From Prorocentrum cordatum (lineage: Eukaryota; Sar; Dinophyceae; Prorocentrales; Prorocentraceae), in NCBI GenBank assembly GCA_963575745.1, contig CAUYUJ010003891.1:764193-828192 (forward strand): a stretch of DNA of 64,000 bases, in the 5' to 3' direction. Made by a program: the position numbers and the translations under genes. The notes under the pieces are model-generated. The model ran no database searches and was not told where the DNA came from. It was given only the letters and a program-made list of their open reading frames with translations. Positions 10,240 to 21,451 of this stretch are shown here, piece by piece. Each line of letters starts with the position of its first letter. Within the stretch, counting starts at the first letter, position 1.

Positions 10240-13200
10240 TATTACTTGTGCTGGGACGAATAAGATGCCAGTATAGCTGCGCGCCGTCGGCCGAAATGAC
10301 GCCACCCTGGGGGCAGAGAGGTCGGCGGCGACGTTGCCGTCCTCGAGGCCGCGGGCGTCGGCAGCGATGGCGACGCCGCCGGGGCGCGGCGACGACAAGG
10401 CCGCCCTCGCAACCGAAGGCGTCGGCAGCGATGGCGCCCCCCCCGGCGCCGCCGAAGGCGTCAGCGACGACGCGTTCTCGAGGGGCTGGTCACCTCTCTC
10501 TGTCCTCCGTTCCATTTCGCCGCCCAGCGGGCTGACAGCTGGCGTCGCCATCTGCGTCCTCATCACCTGCATCCCGGCGGCGCCGACCAAGCCCCCCCTT
10601 CTTGTCATCCTGGTGTGTGTGTGGGGGGGGGGGGGGGGGGCGGGGGGGGGCGAGCAATGGGGGTAGAGAGGGGGGGGGGGGGCGCGGCGTGGAGGGGCGG
10701 GGGAGCGACGCGGCGCCGCCGCGACCCGCGGTCCGAGATGGCGGCAGCCCCTGAGCTTGCGGCGCGAGGCGTCGCCGATCAAGCGTCGTCGACGCCCCCC
10801 CTCGGCGACGCCGCGGCGCCTCTGGGCGCCCAGGCAGATGCGACGACAGAAGGAGGAGGAATGGCGATAAACTTAACTGACGGCCAAGGGAGATGACGGG
10901 GGGGCGGAGGGATGGGGGCGCGCAACACCATCCGACCCTGAGCGGTTATCTCGCCCGCGACCCTGGCGCCAGGCGCCAGGTGGAACGTTGTCCGCGCGCG
11001 ACGCGCGGGGCTGCGAGCTGCGAGTCGCCAGCCTGCCCGCCCCCCCCCCCCGAGCGGGCTCGAACCGCCGGCCGCGCGGCGAGGGCGCCGCCTCGAATAG
11101 CAATCAAGGGTTTAGGGTTTAGGGTTTTGGGTCCAGGGTTCGGGCGGGGGCGGGGGAGGGCGCCCTTCTCCTGCCGGCGCAGTGCTGGGGCAAGACTGGG
11201 CGGGCGCGGCAGCCGGCGCGGAACCGCGCGGGTTAATTCGCAACGCAGGCTACCTTGAAGACGGCGCGCAGGGGGGCGGGGTAGAGGGGCCGACAACGCT
11301 GCGATCACCCATTGTTTCGAATCGTGACGCCACGACCTGAACTGGATAGAAGATACAACGCCTGCTATATACTATGCTACGTGCACGGGTGCACGGAGGC
11401 ACGCGGGGCCGCCCGTTGTCGCTGCCGCGCGCTGCTGACGGCGCCGTTGCGCATGTCCACGCCGTGATATCTGAGCTAGAAGAATGACGCGACCGAAGCC
11501 CGCGCGGGCCTGCTGTGACCCAGGTGCTCAGGTGACGTCCTCGACGGTGCATGCCGCGTCGAACAGCCTGGCGCGATGGGGAACGCGGCGGCATATGTCC
11601 TTCCCCCCCCCCCCCCCCGCCCCCCCCCTCCTTCCCCCCCCCCCCCCCGCCCGCTCAACGTTCGACGCGGAGACGCCAGGGGGGGGGGGGCGTTCCGGCG
11701 CGCAGTCGGGCGGCCGGCGCTTTCCCAACCCATTGCGGAACGCGCAAAATCGAGCGCCGCTTGAATCTAGACGCGCGCCCCGACCCAACCGAGGCGGCGC
11801 GCTGCCTTCGAGAGGAAATTGCCGTCGCCACATGAACCCCCCCGCGAAGGGCGGGCGCCCCCCTCCCCCCGCGCCCCTTGCGCCCCCCAAATGGACGCGC
11901 AATGGCCTTCCCGCCCCGCGCGCCAACCCCCCGCGAACAGAGGCCGCGGGCCGCGCTGCGCACGGGCCCCGGGGAAAAAAGGACCCGACAAGAACGCGTT
12001 CAAATTACAGCGTTTGGGCGTAGTTGGGGCGAGGGCATCGGGGGGGCGCGCCCCTAGAGCGCCGCGTCAAACTTCCCCGAAAAATATATTCAGCGGCGTG
12101 GCCCTCCCCAGCTCTTCCTCCCAGCCCCCATCCTCCTCCTCCTCCTCCTCCTCCTCCTCCTCCCCCACCCCCTCCTCCTCCTCCCCCTCCTCCTCCCCCT
12201 CTCCCACCCCCCCCCGTCCGTTTCCTCCCCATCTTGACTGCGCAGGGGCGCGCGATGGCGCGCGCGCGCCAAGTTGCGCGCGGCCGCGCGCCGCGCGCCC
12301 GCGGCCGCTCCCCGCCCCCGCCCCCTCCGCGCACATTTGTCCTAAAGTTCGGGAAAGGAAGAGGAAATTATAACAATTCGGCAAAGGGCGGGGGCTGAGC
12401 TGCGAACGCGCGGGCGCGCGGGGCCGGGGCGGGGGCCGGCGCGAACGGGGGGGTGCAGGGAATGGGGTATAATGGGGGATGGCTCGGTCAATGAAGCAAA
12501 GGAAGATCGAATGCGAGCGTCAGTCGGGCGCGCGCTGCGGGGGCGCGGAGGCGCGCGCGCAGCGGGGGAAGGGAGGGGCGAGCGCGGGGGGGGGGGGGGA
12601 GATCGACGACTCACTCGCTGCTGCGCGGCGCACATTTCGGCGCGCGCGCTCCGCGCCGCCGCGCAGTCGCCCGCCGATCGCCGCGGCCTCGGGCAGAAGG
12701 CTTGCACCGAGGCCTCGGGGCAGAGGCCCCGGGCTGCAAGGACATTCGGGCTGGCGGCCCGGCGCTTTGCGCGCCTGGAAATAACCGAAGCTCCGGTGCC
12801 AATCTTGAATTCGGCCCCGCGGCTCTGGGGCCAACGCCCAGGGCTGCCCGATGCGCTTCGGCCCCGTGGCCCAGGCGGCCCGGGGCGTCGAGCGCGCGGC
12901 CTCGGGCCTGCGGCGCGGGCGCGAAGGGCTGTCGCTGAGGTTCCCAGGCCTGCGCCCGAAGCCCTAACCGTTCGAGTCGGCGCCGAACTGGCGAACGGCA
13001 AAAGCACGAACAGCATGCAGGAACGCGCGGGAAACTGGAAACGCAGAAACAATTGCACGCGTCTGCTCAGACAACGCGCGCGCCAACAAGCACAAAAACA
13101 AAGGGTCGCGAACGACGAGCAAACATATAAATCGACACATGCAAAACAAAAACCCATAACCATACAATAAGTATTGATAGAAGCACAAGGTTCCCCGCGT

Positions 13201-13480
13201 CGCCGCGCAAACCCGCGCCTCGCGCGCTTGTTTCCTCGCTTCCGCGCAAGACGCCAACGTTGCTCGCGTCGCGTTGCAAGCGCTGGCGCCCCGCCTCGCT
13301 TTCTTTCGCACGCGCGCATGTTTCGCGAGTTGATTCGCTCGATGTCACTGCGTTTCTGTTCGTTGTGCGATGCCTTCGCGCGCTGCTCGCTCGCGCGCAA
13401 CTGTTTGCGCGACTCCGCGCCGTTGCGCGATGTGTCGTAGTTGGTTTGCACTGCTGTGCGTTTGTGCTCGGATATCAAAA
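10240..13480. other. very GC-rich DNA with homopolymer tracts, no supported gene
   Basis: It holds G runs at about 10622-10680, C runs at about 11603-11660, a G run near 11680, TCC repeats at 12127-12215 and many GCGCGC steps. Open frames exist in all six frames because stop codons are rare at this GC; none shows a conserved motif. From about 13020 to 13180 the DNA becomes more A-rich. A telomere-like tract lies at 11108-11140. Confidence 0.6.
11108..11140 (+). repeat. interstitial telomere-type repeat (TTTAGGG variants)
   Basis: Two perfect TTTAGGG units are followed by GTTTTGGG and then decayed GTCCAGGG and TTCGGG units. TTTAGGG is the telomere repeat known from dinoflagellates and plants. 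The tract is short and decayed, so it is a relic, not a chromosome end. Confidence 0.7.
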
Positions 13481-13779
13481 TCTAGGCGTGCACGTTGGAG
13501 TTGCTTGCGCATCCTCCCCCGCTGCATGCGTGAATTGTTTGAATTTCCGCGCGCTCGCTCGCGCTTTCTCCCGCGCGCCCGCGCATTTCTGCGCGCTGCC
13601 CTGCTCGGCCGCAAAATTTTTACGAGTTCGCTGTGTTTTCAACGCTGCGCACCACCGCCCTGAAGTTTTTAGCGCCTTTCTCCTGCGCGCGTAGATTTTT
13701 GCGCGCGCCCCCCGCTTGTTTTCGCATCCTCGCTTGCGTTTTTGCGCTTGGACCCCTGCGTTCGCATTTTTTCAAGCGT
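13481..13779. other. GCGC-rich spacer
   Basis: Irregular GCGCGC and TTTGCGC steps. I see no motif or convincing gene. Confidence 0.4.
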
Positions 13780-14010
13780 CGTCGCGCGTCGCCGCCCTCG
13801 ACCGCGCCCCCCCGCGCTCGCCCGAGGCCCGCGCGGCGCGCGCCCCCCGCGCGGCCGCGGAGAAGCGCTGGGGGGGCGCGAAAGAAGCGCCGGGCCCGCC
13901 CGCGCGGCCGAGGAGAAGCACTGGAGAAGTGCTGGGGAAGTGATGGGGCCGCCCGCGTGCCCCGGGAGAGGCGCCGGAGAAGCGCCGGAGAAGTGCCGGG
14001 CCCCCCCCGC
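13780..14010. repeat. GGAGAAGCGCYGGGG minisatellite
   Basis: Irregular copies of a unit around GAGAAGCGCTGGGG and GAGAAGTGCCGGG recur about every 12-50 bases. The surrounding GC-rich frames read Ala/Arg/Gly/Pro-rich sequence with no domain. Confidence 0.6.
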
Positions 14011-14240
14011 GCCCGATCAGCGACGCGTCGCGCCGTTGGGCGCTCGGCGGCGGCCGAGGAAGCCCAGGTCAACGCGGCGAACGCAGAGCCGAAGTCAAAA
14101 CGTTATGCGCATGGAGAAGAACCGCGAGATAATGACGGCAAACATCTTAAACTACGCGCAATCACTACAACAAAACAACAACAACTTATATCTATAACAA
14201 TGGACAACACTGCATAAAACGACGCAACTGGCAAACCGAC
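14011..14240. other. unassigned spacer
   Basis: The GC-rich start shifts to A-rich sequence with ACAACAACAA near 14170. No gene is supported. Confidence 0.4.
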
Positions 14241-14286
14241 CCCCCCCCCCCCCCCCCAACAAAAAAAAAAACGCGAAGAGGTGAAA

Positions 14287-14339
<53 letters not shown>

Positions 14340-14350
14340 ATATATATATA

Positions 14351-14402
<52 letters not shown>
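14241..14402. repeat. C-run, A-run, TA microsatellite and long A-run in series
   Basis: In order: about 17 C, 12 A, an alternating TA tract (about 14291-14354, with one TTATAA break) and roughly 47 consecutive A. The TA tract followed by A could be the tail of an inserted retrosequence, but I see no recognisable body upstream. Confidence 0.9.
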
Positions 14403-14403
<1 letters not shown>

Positions 14404-15399
14404 GCTACGCGGAGATAAACAAAAAAACAACAACGCGCGCATAATCATCATACATAACAAAAACAGCAACACAGTATATATATAACCTTCGCGCCGTCGC
14501 GCGCGGGAACAAACGCAAAAAAACGCGCGGGCGCTCGCGCGCTGGAACAAGAGAAAAACAAAACACGAAACAACCGCAAAACTCAATGAACGCCCCGAAG
14601 CAATTGAGAAACCGACGAACTATAATCGCCCCCGAGAGAAGAAAAAAGGGGGGACGAGAGAGAGAAGATTTTTTTAAAAGGCACCAATGGAAACATGCGA
14701 GAAAACACCAGAAACATGATTCCACCCAAGAAACACACAACGCCCGAGGGGGAACCGCATCACGCGCAGCAGCGCACATTGAAACGACCCAAAATAAAGC
14801 AGAGAAACCAACAACAACGACAACGACAAAGCCAAACAGTCGCGCGCGCTTCCGATCGCGACGGCAGTGATTCGCAGATAGGAAAGACGCGCAGGACAGA
14901 GCGATCCCGCGCGCCGGCGGCAACGCCACCTGCGGGGCGGGCGCTCGCAGAGAGCAGAGAACCAATGGATGCGGGGGGGAAGCAGAACGAAGCGAACGCA
15001 GCGAGCTGGGCGGGCGGCGTCGCGGGAAGGAGGGCAGACAGAAGGCCGAGGGGGAGGGGCGCGCGAAGCGGCGATAATACAAATGCGACAGCAGCGGGCA
15101 GGCAGAGAGGCGGCGCAGAGGACTGGCAGCAGCGAGCAGAGGCCGCGCGCAACGGGCAGGGACAGACGAGTAGCGGTGGCGAATTACGAGCGATGAGATC
15201 CCCCGCGCGCGGATGGATGAATGGAGCGGCGCCGGGGGGGGGGGGCGCGGGCAAGCTATGCGCGCTCGCAAAACATCTGACGACCCACTTCCAGCGGGCC
15301 ACCGATCGCCTCCCTGGCGGCTGGACTTGGGGTGGGGTCGGGAGCGGCTGACCAGTCTGACCGCGCCCACCTCCCCCTTCCTCCTCTTGCCTCCTGCGC
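14403..15399. other. unassigned A-rich then GC-rich DNA
   Basis: A-rich with GCGC steps to about 14860, then GC-rich. Open frames up to 362 codons on the - strand are low in complexity and lack motifs. I support no gene here. Confidence 0.4.
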
Positions 15400-15640
15400 T
15401 GGATTGCTGCATGTTGAATTTGCGTTGTGTTCCAAGCTGATGTGTTGCATTGCTGCGTTGCGTGTTCCCGTGGGGCAGTTCGCTGCGTTGCATGTTGCTG
15501 CGCTTGCATGTTGTGCGTTGCTGCGTTGAGTTGCGCTGCGTCGAACGTCGCTGCGCTGGGCCATGCGTTGCTGGATGTTGTCATATGGCACCATAGTGCG
15601 TTGCAGCTTGCGGCGATGCATTTCCTCTCGTGCATTTTGC
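15400..15640. repeat. TTGCTGCGTTG-type minisatellite
   Basis: Irregular repeats of GTTGCTGCGTTGC and GTTGCATGTTGCTGCGC. Units of about 8-15 bases give Cys/Ala/Leu-rich strings on the + strand and Asn/Ala/Gln-rich strings on the - strand. No gene is supported. Confidence 0.65.
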
Positions 15641-15858
15641 TGCATTTCGTTAAAGGGGGGCGGCCATTGCCTCGCGCCGCGCAATATATTCTGAAGATGC
15701 GATCCGAAACTATGGATGTGAATTGCTGCCGCGCGCGCGTGGGCTCGATTGCCGATTCGCCCTCGACGTCGGCAGGGCATCTCGGTGGTTCGGCCACGCC
15801 CCTTGGCGCCGCGAGGGCGAACTCTCGCCTCCGCGCCGCTGTGAATTATCCATTCGAA

Positions 15859-16557
15859 CTAACCGTTCTCGCCCGGCAAACTCGGCAACGACCATTCCGC
15901 TAGCAACTGAAAGCGTCGGCGACGACGATGCGGCTCCAAGGCTGGCGCTGCTCCGAGAAGCCCAGCATCTCTCTCCCCCCTCTCTCGCCCCCCCCCCATG
16001 TGCCCGGCGCCTCTGCGACGCGCTCGGGCTGTCCAAAGTCCGTGGGCCGGGGCGGTTTTCTGCGCGGGCGCAACTCCGGCTACTGCCGAGTAGTATATGT
16101 AGATCTCCTGGCGCACGGCAAATCCACCTCCGCCCGCTAATCCTTTAAGCTTGTCGCGCGGGTCAGATCCTTCAAGTTCTCCGTTAAGGGCTTGCCAGAG
16201 ATCCTCGTCGGGGCAGTTCGCGCCCTCGTCGGTAAACTCGAATCCCCTCTCATATTCGTCCCGCTGCTGTCTGGCCACGCTGGCCTTCTGGCGCCTGGCA
16301 TGCGTGAATCGCCCGTTGAAAATCCGCAACAGGTCCTCCGACTCCTCCTTAGGCATGACTCCGTTCATCGTCTCCAACTTCTTGTTCGGGGACTTGACGG
16401 CTCCGCGATAGTCGCGCGTGGCGCGAGCCAGAGCGCCGCATAATCTGTCACCCCGCTCTCTGAATTTAGCTTTGTCGCTGGAAAAGCTTCGAGGTTCCAG
16501 TGGGCCTTGAACTCGCCGATGGGTTTGCCGTTGCCGTCCCCTCCTTTTCCTCCCCAC
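15859..16557 (-). pseudogene. hypothetical protein fragment, charged helical
   Basis: 232 codons. Residues ~25-135 have a natural-looking charged, helical composition (KLETMNGVMPKEESEDLLRI, ARRQKASVARQQRDEYERGF, DEDLWQALNGELEGSDPRDK). After that the frame reads into GC-rich low-complexity DNA. A neighbouring frame across 16550-16440 also looks protein-like (GEFKAHWNLEAFPATKLNSE), so a frameshift is likely near 16450. The family is unknown to me. It is consistent with a decayed retroelement gag or a dead host gene. Confidence 0.4.
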
Positions 16558-17016
16558 TAGTGGCGGGCGCTCGCCAATTTGGAGATCCCACTTAACAAAG
16601 CCCCGCGCGCATCCGCGCTTGCCGCCGTTCTCTCGACCAGCCGGTGAAAACTGCGCGCGTCCCCCTCAACCACCGAGTTCGAGCTAGCGAAACTTATCAG
16701 CACGGCGCTCATGTTCTGCTGTGCGTGCACCATCTCGACGGCCTCTTCCTGGGTGAACTCAATGGTGTCCGTAGAGAGGCGGTCGACAATGAAGTCTCTG
16801 ATTCCTTGGTGAGTGGCGCGCACCGCTGTCCTAATCAAAGTTACCATTGACCGTTGACGACACGCACATGTCCATACACCTCTGGATATCAAGCTTAATC
16901 CAAGCCTCTCGGTCCGCAGGTGCGCGAAAATCAACCGGAGGGTCCTGCGGGCCTGGGGTAAAACCAGCTGATCGGCATCCTGTCATTGCAACAGACGCCC
17001 CGCTACCATGCAACAA
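16557..17016 (-). pseudogene. hypothetical protein fragment upstream of the 15859-16557 frame
   Basis: Two overlapping frames, 17016-16831 (DREAWIKLDIQRCMDMCVSS) and 16934-16557 (RATHQGIRDFIVDRLSTDTI, EEAVEMVHAQQNMSAVLISF), read as one polypeptide with a shift near 16850. The tail meets the stop at 16557, where the next frame begins. No catalytic motif is recognised. Confidence 0.4.
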
Positions 17017-17187
17017 ATCAAGAAGGGTTCAGCGCACATAATCGCGCGCATTCGTTTCACCTGCGACGCTCGGATGAGTCAGACTTCCGCACGATAAAAG
17101 CTCGAGCCAAGCAGCGTCGGCAACGACAGCTACTCAACTCCCTGCACCACTATGCCTCCACAGTTGCCATCACATGCTCTAACACCT

Positions 17188-17582
17188 TCTCCTCCTCCTC
17201 CTCCTCCTCCTCCTCCTCCTCCTCCTCCTCCTCCCCCTCCTCGTCCTCCTCCTCCTCCTCCTCCTCCTCCTCCTCCTCTTCCTCTTCCTTCTTCCTCCTC
17301 CTCCTCCTCCTCATTCTCATCCTCCTCTTCATCCTCACCCTCATCCTCATCCTCATCCTCATCCTCATATCCATCCTCCTCCGCATCCTCATCTTCATCC
17401 TCATCCACATCCACATCCTCATTCTCATCATCAGTATCAAAATCATCATGATCAGCACCAGCATCATTAGCATTATCATCATCAGCATCATCAGCAGCAT
17501 AAGCATCAAGATCAAGATCATGATCATTGTCATGACCATGACCATGACCATGACCATGATCATGATCATGATCATGATCATG

Positions 17583-17634
<52 letters not shown>

Positions 17635-17862
17635 CCGTCATCACCGTCATCATCCTCGTCATCCTCGTCATCCTCATCCTCCTCATCCTCCTCATCATCA
17701 GTTTCATCATCAGCATCATCATTATCCTCATCCTCCTCCTCATCATCATCATTATCATCATCGTCATCATCGTCATCATCGTCATCATCAGCATCGTCAT
17801 CATCACCACCACCATCATCATCACCACCCCCACCATTATTATCATCATCAGCATCAGCATCG

Positions 17863-17919
<57 letters not shown>

Positions 17920-17935
17920 CATCCTCCGCCTCCTC
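17188..17935. repeat. TCC then ATC/TCA microsatellite
   Basis: TCC repeats (about 17188-17320) grade into TCA/ATC repeats with CATGAC and CATCCT variants up to about 17930. The CCATGA and TCATGA hexamers at 17533-17583 form their own sub-array. Long frames on either strand are repeat translations only. Confidence 0.95.
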
Positions 17936-18508
17936 CTCCTCCTCATCTCGTCCCTCCCATTCCTCCCACCTGCGCCACCTTACCGTCAGGGCATTGGAGG
18001 GCCGTGGCGCCCAGAAGTCGCACTGCCTGCCTGGCGACCGGGTGCCGCCGTCGCGCGCGCGCCGTTTTAGCGATCCGCGTGCCAACCGTACGGCGCCTCG
18101 TACCGAGCATGAAAGAAACGGATTCTGGGGGCCCCGTGAACCTTTCGCCGCGGTCGGGCCCCCTGGGGCCCTCAGCGGCCCCAAGGGGCAACTCATAGCT
18201 GGCCTTGCTGGAAAAGCCCCGAGGCCTGGGTCGGGGACACGCGCTGGCCAGGGCTCGGGGGAGCGTCGGTGGAGTCCGCACACAAGAAGAGGGGTCGCAA
18301 GTCATGGCGAAGCACCAGGGGGCGTGGTAAAAAAAAAAAAAAAGCAAGGGGTCATTACACCTGGGGAGACATCATGGCCCCCGCCGTGACGTCCAACCCC
18401 CATCGTCATCACCCCCCGCATGGCCGCGCCCGAGAGCGGGCGGTCGGTTCCAGATGGCTCCCAGACCCGGGTCAGTCAGAGGATTTCTGAAAGGATTGTC
18501 TGACTACC
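17936..18508. other. spacer with short A-run
   Basis: GC-rich sequence with a run of 15 A near 18328-18342. Frames carry no recognisable domain. Confidence 0.45.
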
Positions 18509-18513
18509 GTTAA

Positions 18514-18675
18514 TGAAGGGGAACTGGGACACACAAATAAATACACACAAATAAAATTATCCCCCATATTTTCCCATATTTTCTGGGTTTTTGTCTTCCC
18601 CCCCACTTCCCATATTTTCCCATATTTTCTTGGAATCGCCGATTAATTGTGTCTGTGTGTTTTTTCCCCTCCTGA
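18514..18675. mobile_element. 162-bp TIR element, copy A (TSD GTTAA)
   Basis: AT-rich element beginning TGAAGGGG and ending CCCCTCCTGA, flanked by GTTAA at 18509-18513 and 18676-18680. It aligns along its length with 45954-46116. Subterminal inverted similarity pairs ACACACAAATAAAT on the left with ATTGTGTCTGTGTGT on the right. An internal direct repeat carries TTCCCATATTTTCCCATATT. It is too short to code, and I see no transposase for it in the window. The class is inferred from TIR-like ends and target duplications. Confidence 0.8.
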
Positions 18676-18680
18676 GTTAA

Positions 18681-19430
18681 CGCTGACCCCTAACACGTGT
18701 GCTCCGATACCCCTCCAATCGGCCTTCTGCCCACAATTCGGCTCTCGCGCGGCCTCGGGCGGCCCACAACTCGGGACGAACCCGGCCTCCCCAGAACGCC
18801 CCCGACGAGGCGCAGCCGATGGAAACCACACGCCCCGAAACCTCAAACCAGACAATTTCCGAAAATATCCGTTCCAATCATGAGCCATTTCCTTCACACC
18901 GAATCTCCGCTGTGAGTGGCCGAGCCCGCGCCGGGAGCGGGCCGGGGCGCAAAAACTTCGCGGGAACGCCGCGCGTCAGCCGACGCCCTGCCCAGCGAGA
19001 GGCGGCCAAAAAGTGGAACTGTTGGTCCCTCCCTCCTTTCACCCTCCTCGTGCTTGGTCCTCCTCCCTGCACGTCTGCATTCCAATCTCTCCTGCCGCCA
19101 AGCTGCTGCCGTAAGGAACCCGAGTTGAGGAACGGAGTTTCTCAAAACAGCCTGACTGCACGAGGCGCACCAGAGGAACAACCATGGAAGGGTCAAAAGG
19201 AACAGCCAAGCCCGTCCGAACACAAAATGTTTCTCAATTCCGCGTTTTGACTGTATTTCCTCATCCTTTGTTTTTTCCTCCTCCGCCGCCTCCTCCTCCT
19301 TATCCTTCCACGTTCGTCGCCCCTCTTCCGCCACCCGCCTCTTCCACAACTCCTCCTTCTCTCTCACAGGGCTCCTCGTCCGCCGCCTCATCGGCCCCAT
19401 GCAGCCCCATTCCACCTTGCTTGTTGTTTT
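18681..19430. other. spacer, no supported gene
   Basis: Mixed GC-rich sequence; frames on both strands lack motifs. C/T-rich from 19250. Confidence 0.4.
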
Positions 19431-19460
19431 TCTCTTTCTCTCTCTCTCTCTGTTTCTCTC

Positions 19461-19493
<33 letters not shown>

Positions 19494-19496
19494 AAC
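19431..19496. repeat. CT microsatellite
   Basis: TCTCTC repeats with GTTT and GTC interruptions. Confidence 0.95.
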
Positions 19497-19737
19497 TCTT
19501 TCTCTCTCCTCCGTCTCTATCCTCACAAATCGTCCTGCCTCTTGCTCATCGTAGATACTGATGCACTGATGCTCATGCGCTTTTTCAACCGGGACATATC
19601 GGAACGTTTTCGGCGTTTCGAAACGGCTGTCTTGCTGCAGCTTTACTGGCTGTCGGCAGGGGTGTGTTCTACTCTATTGGCTCGATCGGTTTTCGATGGT
19701 TTTCGGCTGCCCACTCGCATCTGCCACCCTCCCAATC

Positions 19738-19862
19738 ATCATCGTCGTCGTCATCTTCATCTTCATCTTCATCATCATCATCATCATCATCGCCTCTCCT
19801 TCCGCACGCTACCGTCACCACTCATCGCCGTCGCCATCATCACCATCATCATCATCATCCAG
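19738..19862. repeat. TCATCT/CATCAT microsatellite
   Basis: CATCATCGTCG, then TCATCT, then CATCAT repeats, with a second CATCATCAT run at 19836-19860. The flanks (19497-19957) hold no recognisable gene. Confidence 0.85.
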
Positions 19863-19957
19863 GAGCGCCGACCTCCGGAGGAGGATGCGGAAAAGCAGAT
19901 CGCAAGGACCTGCTGTTTTTTTGTTGCACTCCACTGTTCCAGCCAGGCCAGCGTCGC

Positions 19958-20362
19958 CTAATCGTTGAGGCCACGACGCGTAAGATCGGCCCGACGTGCT
20001 TCTGCCAGAACAGCCGCCAGGTCAAGCAGACGCATTAGGGTCTCGGCCACGTGCTGGGCCACGCACCTGTTGACAACTCGAGTGACATATACAGAGCCAA
20101 GCGCGTTGTTGATCTTGCGCGCCCTTGCATTCCGAAGCGCGCCGGAGCGAATGATGACGGCGACGCGCAGCCCGCTGTCGGCCGCAGCAGCCTCGGCGCG
20201 GTCGCGCGCCGTTGCAGCTGCTGGGTCGAAAGCGCAAAGATACTTCAGGCCGGACTTGTCGCGGCGGCGCAATTTGCGGCCCAGCGCGCGCAAGTTTCCC
20301 GCGCAGGAGGGCCCTGGCCCACGTGCGAAGTTGATTTCTCCAACGCACATCTTCGCTTGCAC
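19958..20362 (-). CDS. hypothetical protein
   Basis: 134 codons from MQAKMCVGEINFARG. Composition is natural rather than repeat-derived: a basic patch (RALGRKLRRRDKSGLKYLCA), an Ala-rich helix, and a helical C-terminus (TRVVNRCVAQHVAETLMRLL). No family is recognised. It lies downstream of the kinase-like relic on the same strand and could be a further exon of one gene or a separate reading frame. Confidence 0.3.
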   Translation of the reverse strand: MQAKMCVGEINFARGPGPSCAGNLRALGRKLRRRDKSGLKYLCAFDPAAATARDRAEAAAADSGLRVAVIIRSGALRNARARKINNALGSVYVTRVVNRCVAQHVAETLMRLLDLAAVLAEARRADLTRRGLND

Positions 20363-20383
20363 GGCGCGGGCCCCGCAAAAGAG

Positions 20384-21417
20384 TCACGGGCGCGCGCGGC
20401 AAGGGGCGGCCGCCGCCCGCGCGCGGGCCGTCGCCCCGCTGCCCTGGCCCCATAGCAGGATCGACGCGCGCGCGAACGCGTCGTCGGCGAACTCCTCTCC
20501 CATGATGAGCTCCCCGCCGATTGCGAGGAAGTCCTCGGGCATGGCGCCCCCGGCGACCGCCCCCCCCGCATTTTCTGAGTCGGCCGCCGTCGCCGAGGTC
20601 GCCGCGCCGCCCGCGTAAAAACGGCGCGACGCTTCGACGGGGCCGGAGGCAAGTTCGCATCGGATTTCAGGCTGCGGCACGTCGGCGGGCGCCCCTCGGC
20701 CACGATGCCTGCGCGCGCGCAGATGCGAGGCGCAAAGCCGCCTCATCCTTCCGGGCGCATTCGGGGAAGGCCTTGCCCGCCCAGAGGCGCTGCTCGGCCG
20801 AGCTGTTCCAGCGGGGGCACTGCTGTAAATGCCGATGCAAATCTGGGTCCAGCTTTGCCGCGGCTACGGTTCCGAAGCCGCTTCCGCCCGCGCCCCCGCC
20901 CGGGCGGACCGGATGGGCACCGACAGCGGCGATGCCGCGCGCGTCGCTCGGGCGCCATTGCAAAGCGCGCTCGGCGAGGTCGGGGGGCTCTTCGCGGCGG
21001 CCCGCGAGACGCGCGGGAGGCCGTCGAGCTGCTGCAGCGCGAGGGCACCTGGACAATCCCCCAGCCGCCGTTCCACGCCACTCGCCCAAGAAAAGCAAGG
21101 ACTCCAGCAGCGCGGCCCAGTCGCTCAACCTCTCCCATTCCGAGCGCGGGGGCCCCAAGAGAGCAGAAATGGCGCCCGCGAAATCTTCGCCAGCGGGCGC
21201 CCGCGTCTCCGAGGCGAAGAGCGGGTCGCCCACGTGCATCTCCGCAGCCGCGCACCCGACAGACCACATGTCCAAGTCCTCTTGGCCACGCTTCAGCAGA
21301 CGTCGGAGGGCGGTAGTGGAAGGCGCGCGCGCCGAGGGCGTCGCCCTGGCGCAGCCTCTTCTGCCGCCCGATGGCGGGGCCCGACGTCTGGCGCGCGCCG
21401 AGGTCGGCGATCGCCAC
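20384..21417 (-). pseudogene. protein kinase C-lobe (CMGC/CDK-like), frameshifted exon
   Basis: Reading leftward from 21417, VAIADLGARQ corresponds to the DFG region (Phe replaced by Leu). GARAFHYRPP is the activation-loop end (usual YRAPE). After a one-base shift near 21285 comes DLDMWSVGCAAAEMHVGDPL, the classic DMWSVGC helix F of CMGC kinases. DLAERALQWRPSDAR at about 20982-20938 matches subdomain XI with its Arg. A further shift near 20700-20740 leads into an Ala-rich C-terminal tail ending at 20384. A pyrimidine tract plus CAG lies directly before 21417 on this strand, a good 3' splice site, so this looks like a last exon. The N-lobe is not found in the window. Either a pseudogene or a gene with assembly indels. 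Confidence 0.55.
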
Positions 21418-21442
21418 CTGAGGGAAGGGGGGGGGGGGGGGA
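21418..21442 (-). other. candidate 3' splice site with C tract
   Basis: On the - strand a run of about 16 C followed by TTCCCTCAG ends at 21418, immediately before the kinase DFG-region codons. The shape is a polypyrimidine tract plus AG. Confidence 0.45.
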
Positions 21443-21451
21443 AGGGGCGCG

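Noticed and set aside
11041-11110. possible tRNA T-arm (GCGG-TTCGAGC-CCGC on the - strand)
   Set aside because: No matching acceptor, D or anticodon arms could be paired around it.
12342-13478. 378-codon - strand frame in GC-rich DNA
   Set aside because: Biased Arg/Ala/Ser composition, no motif; the opposite strand is equally open.
16986-18389. 467-codon frame with long Ile and Ser runs
   Set aside because: TCC/ATC microsatellite translation.
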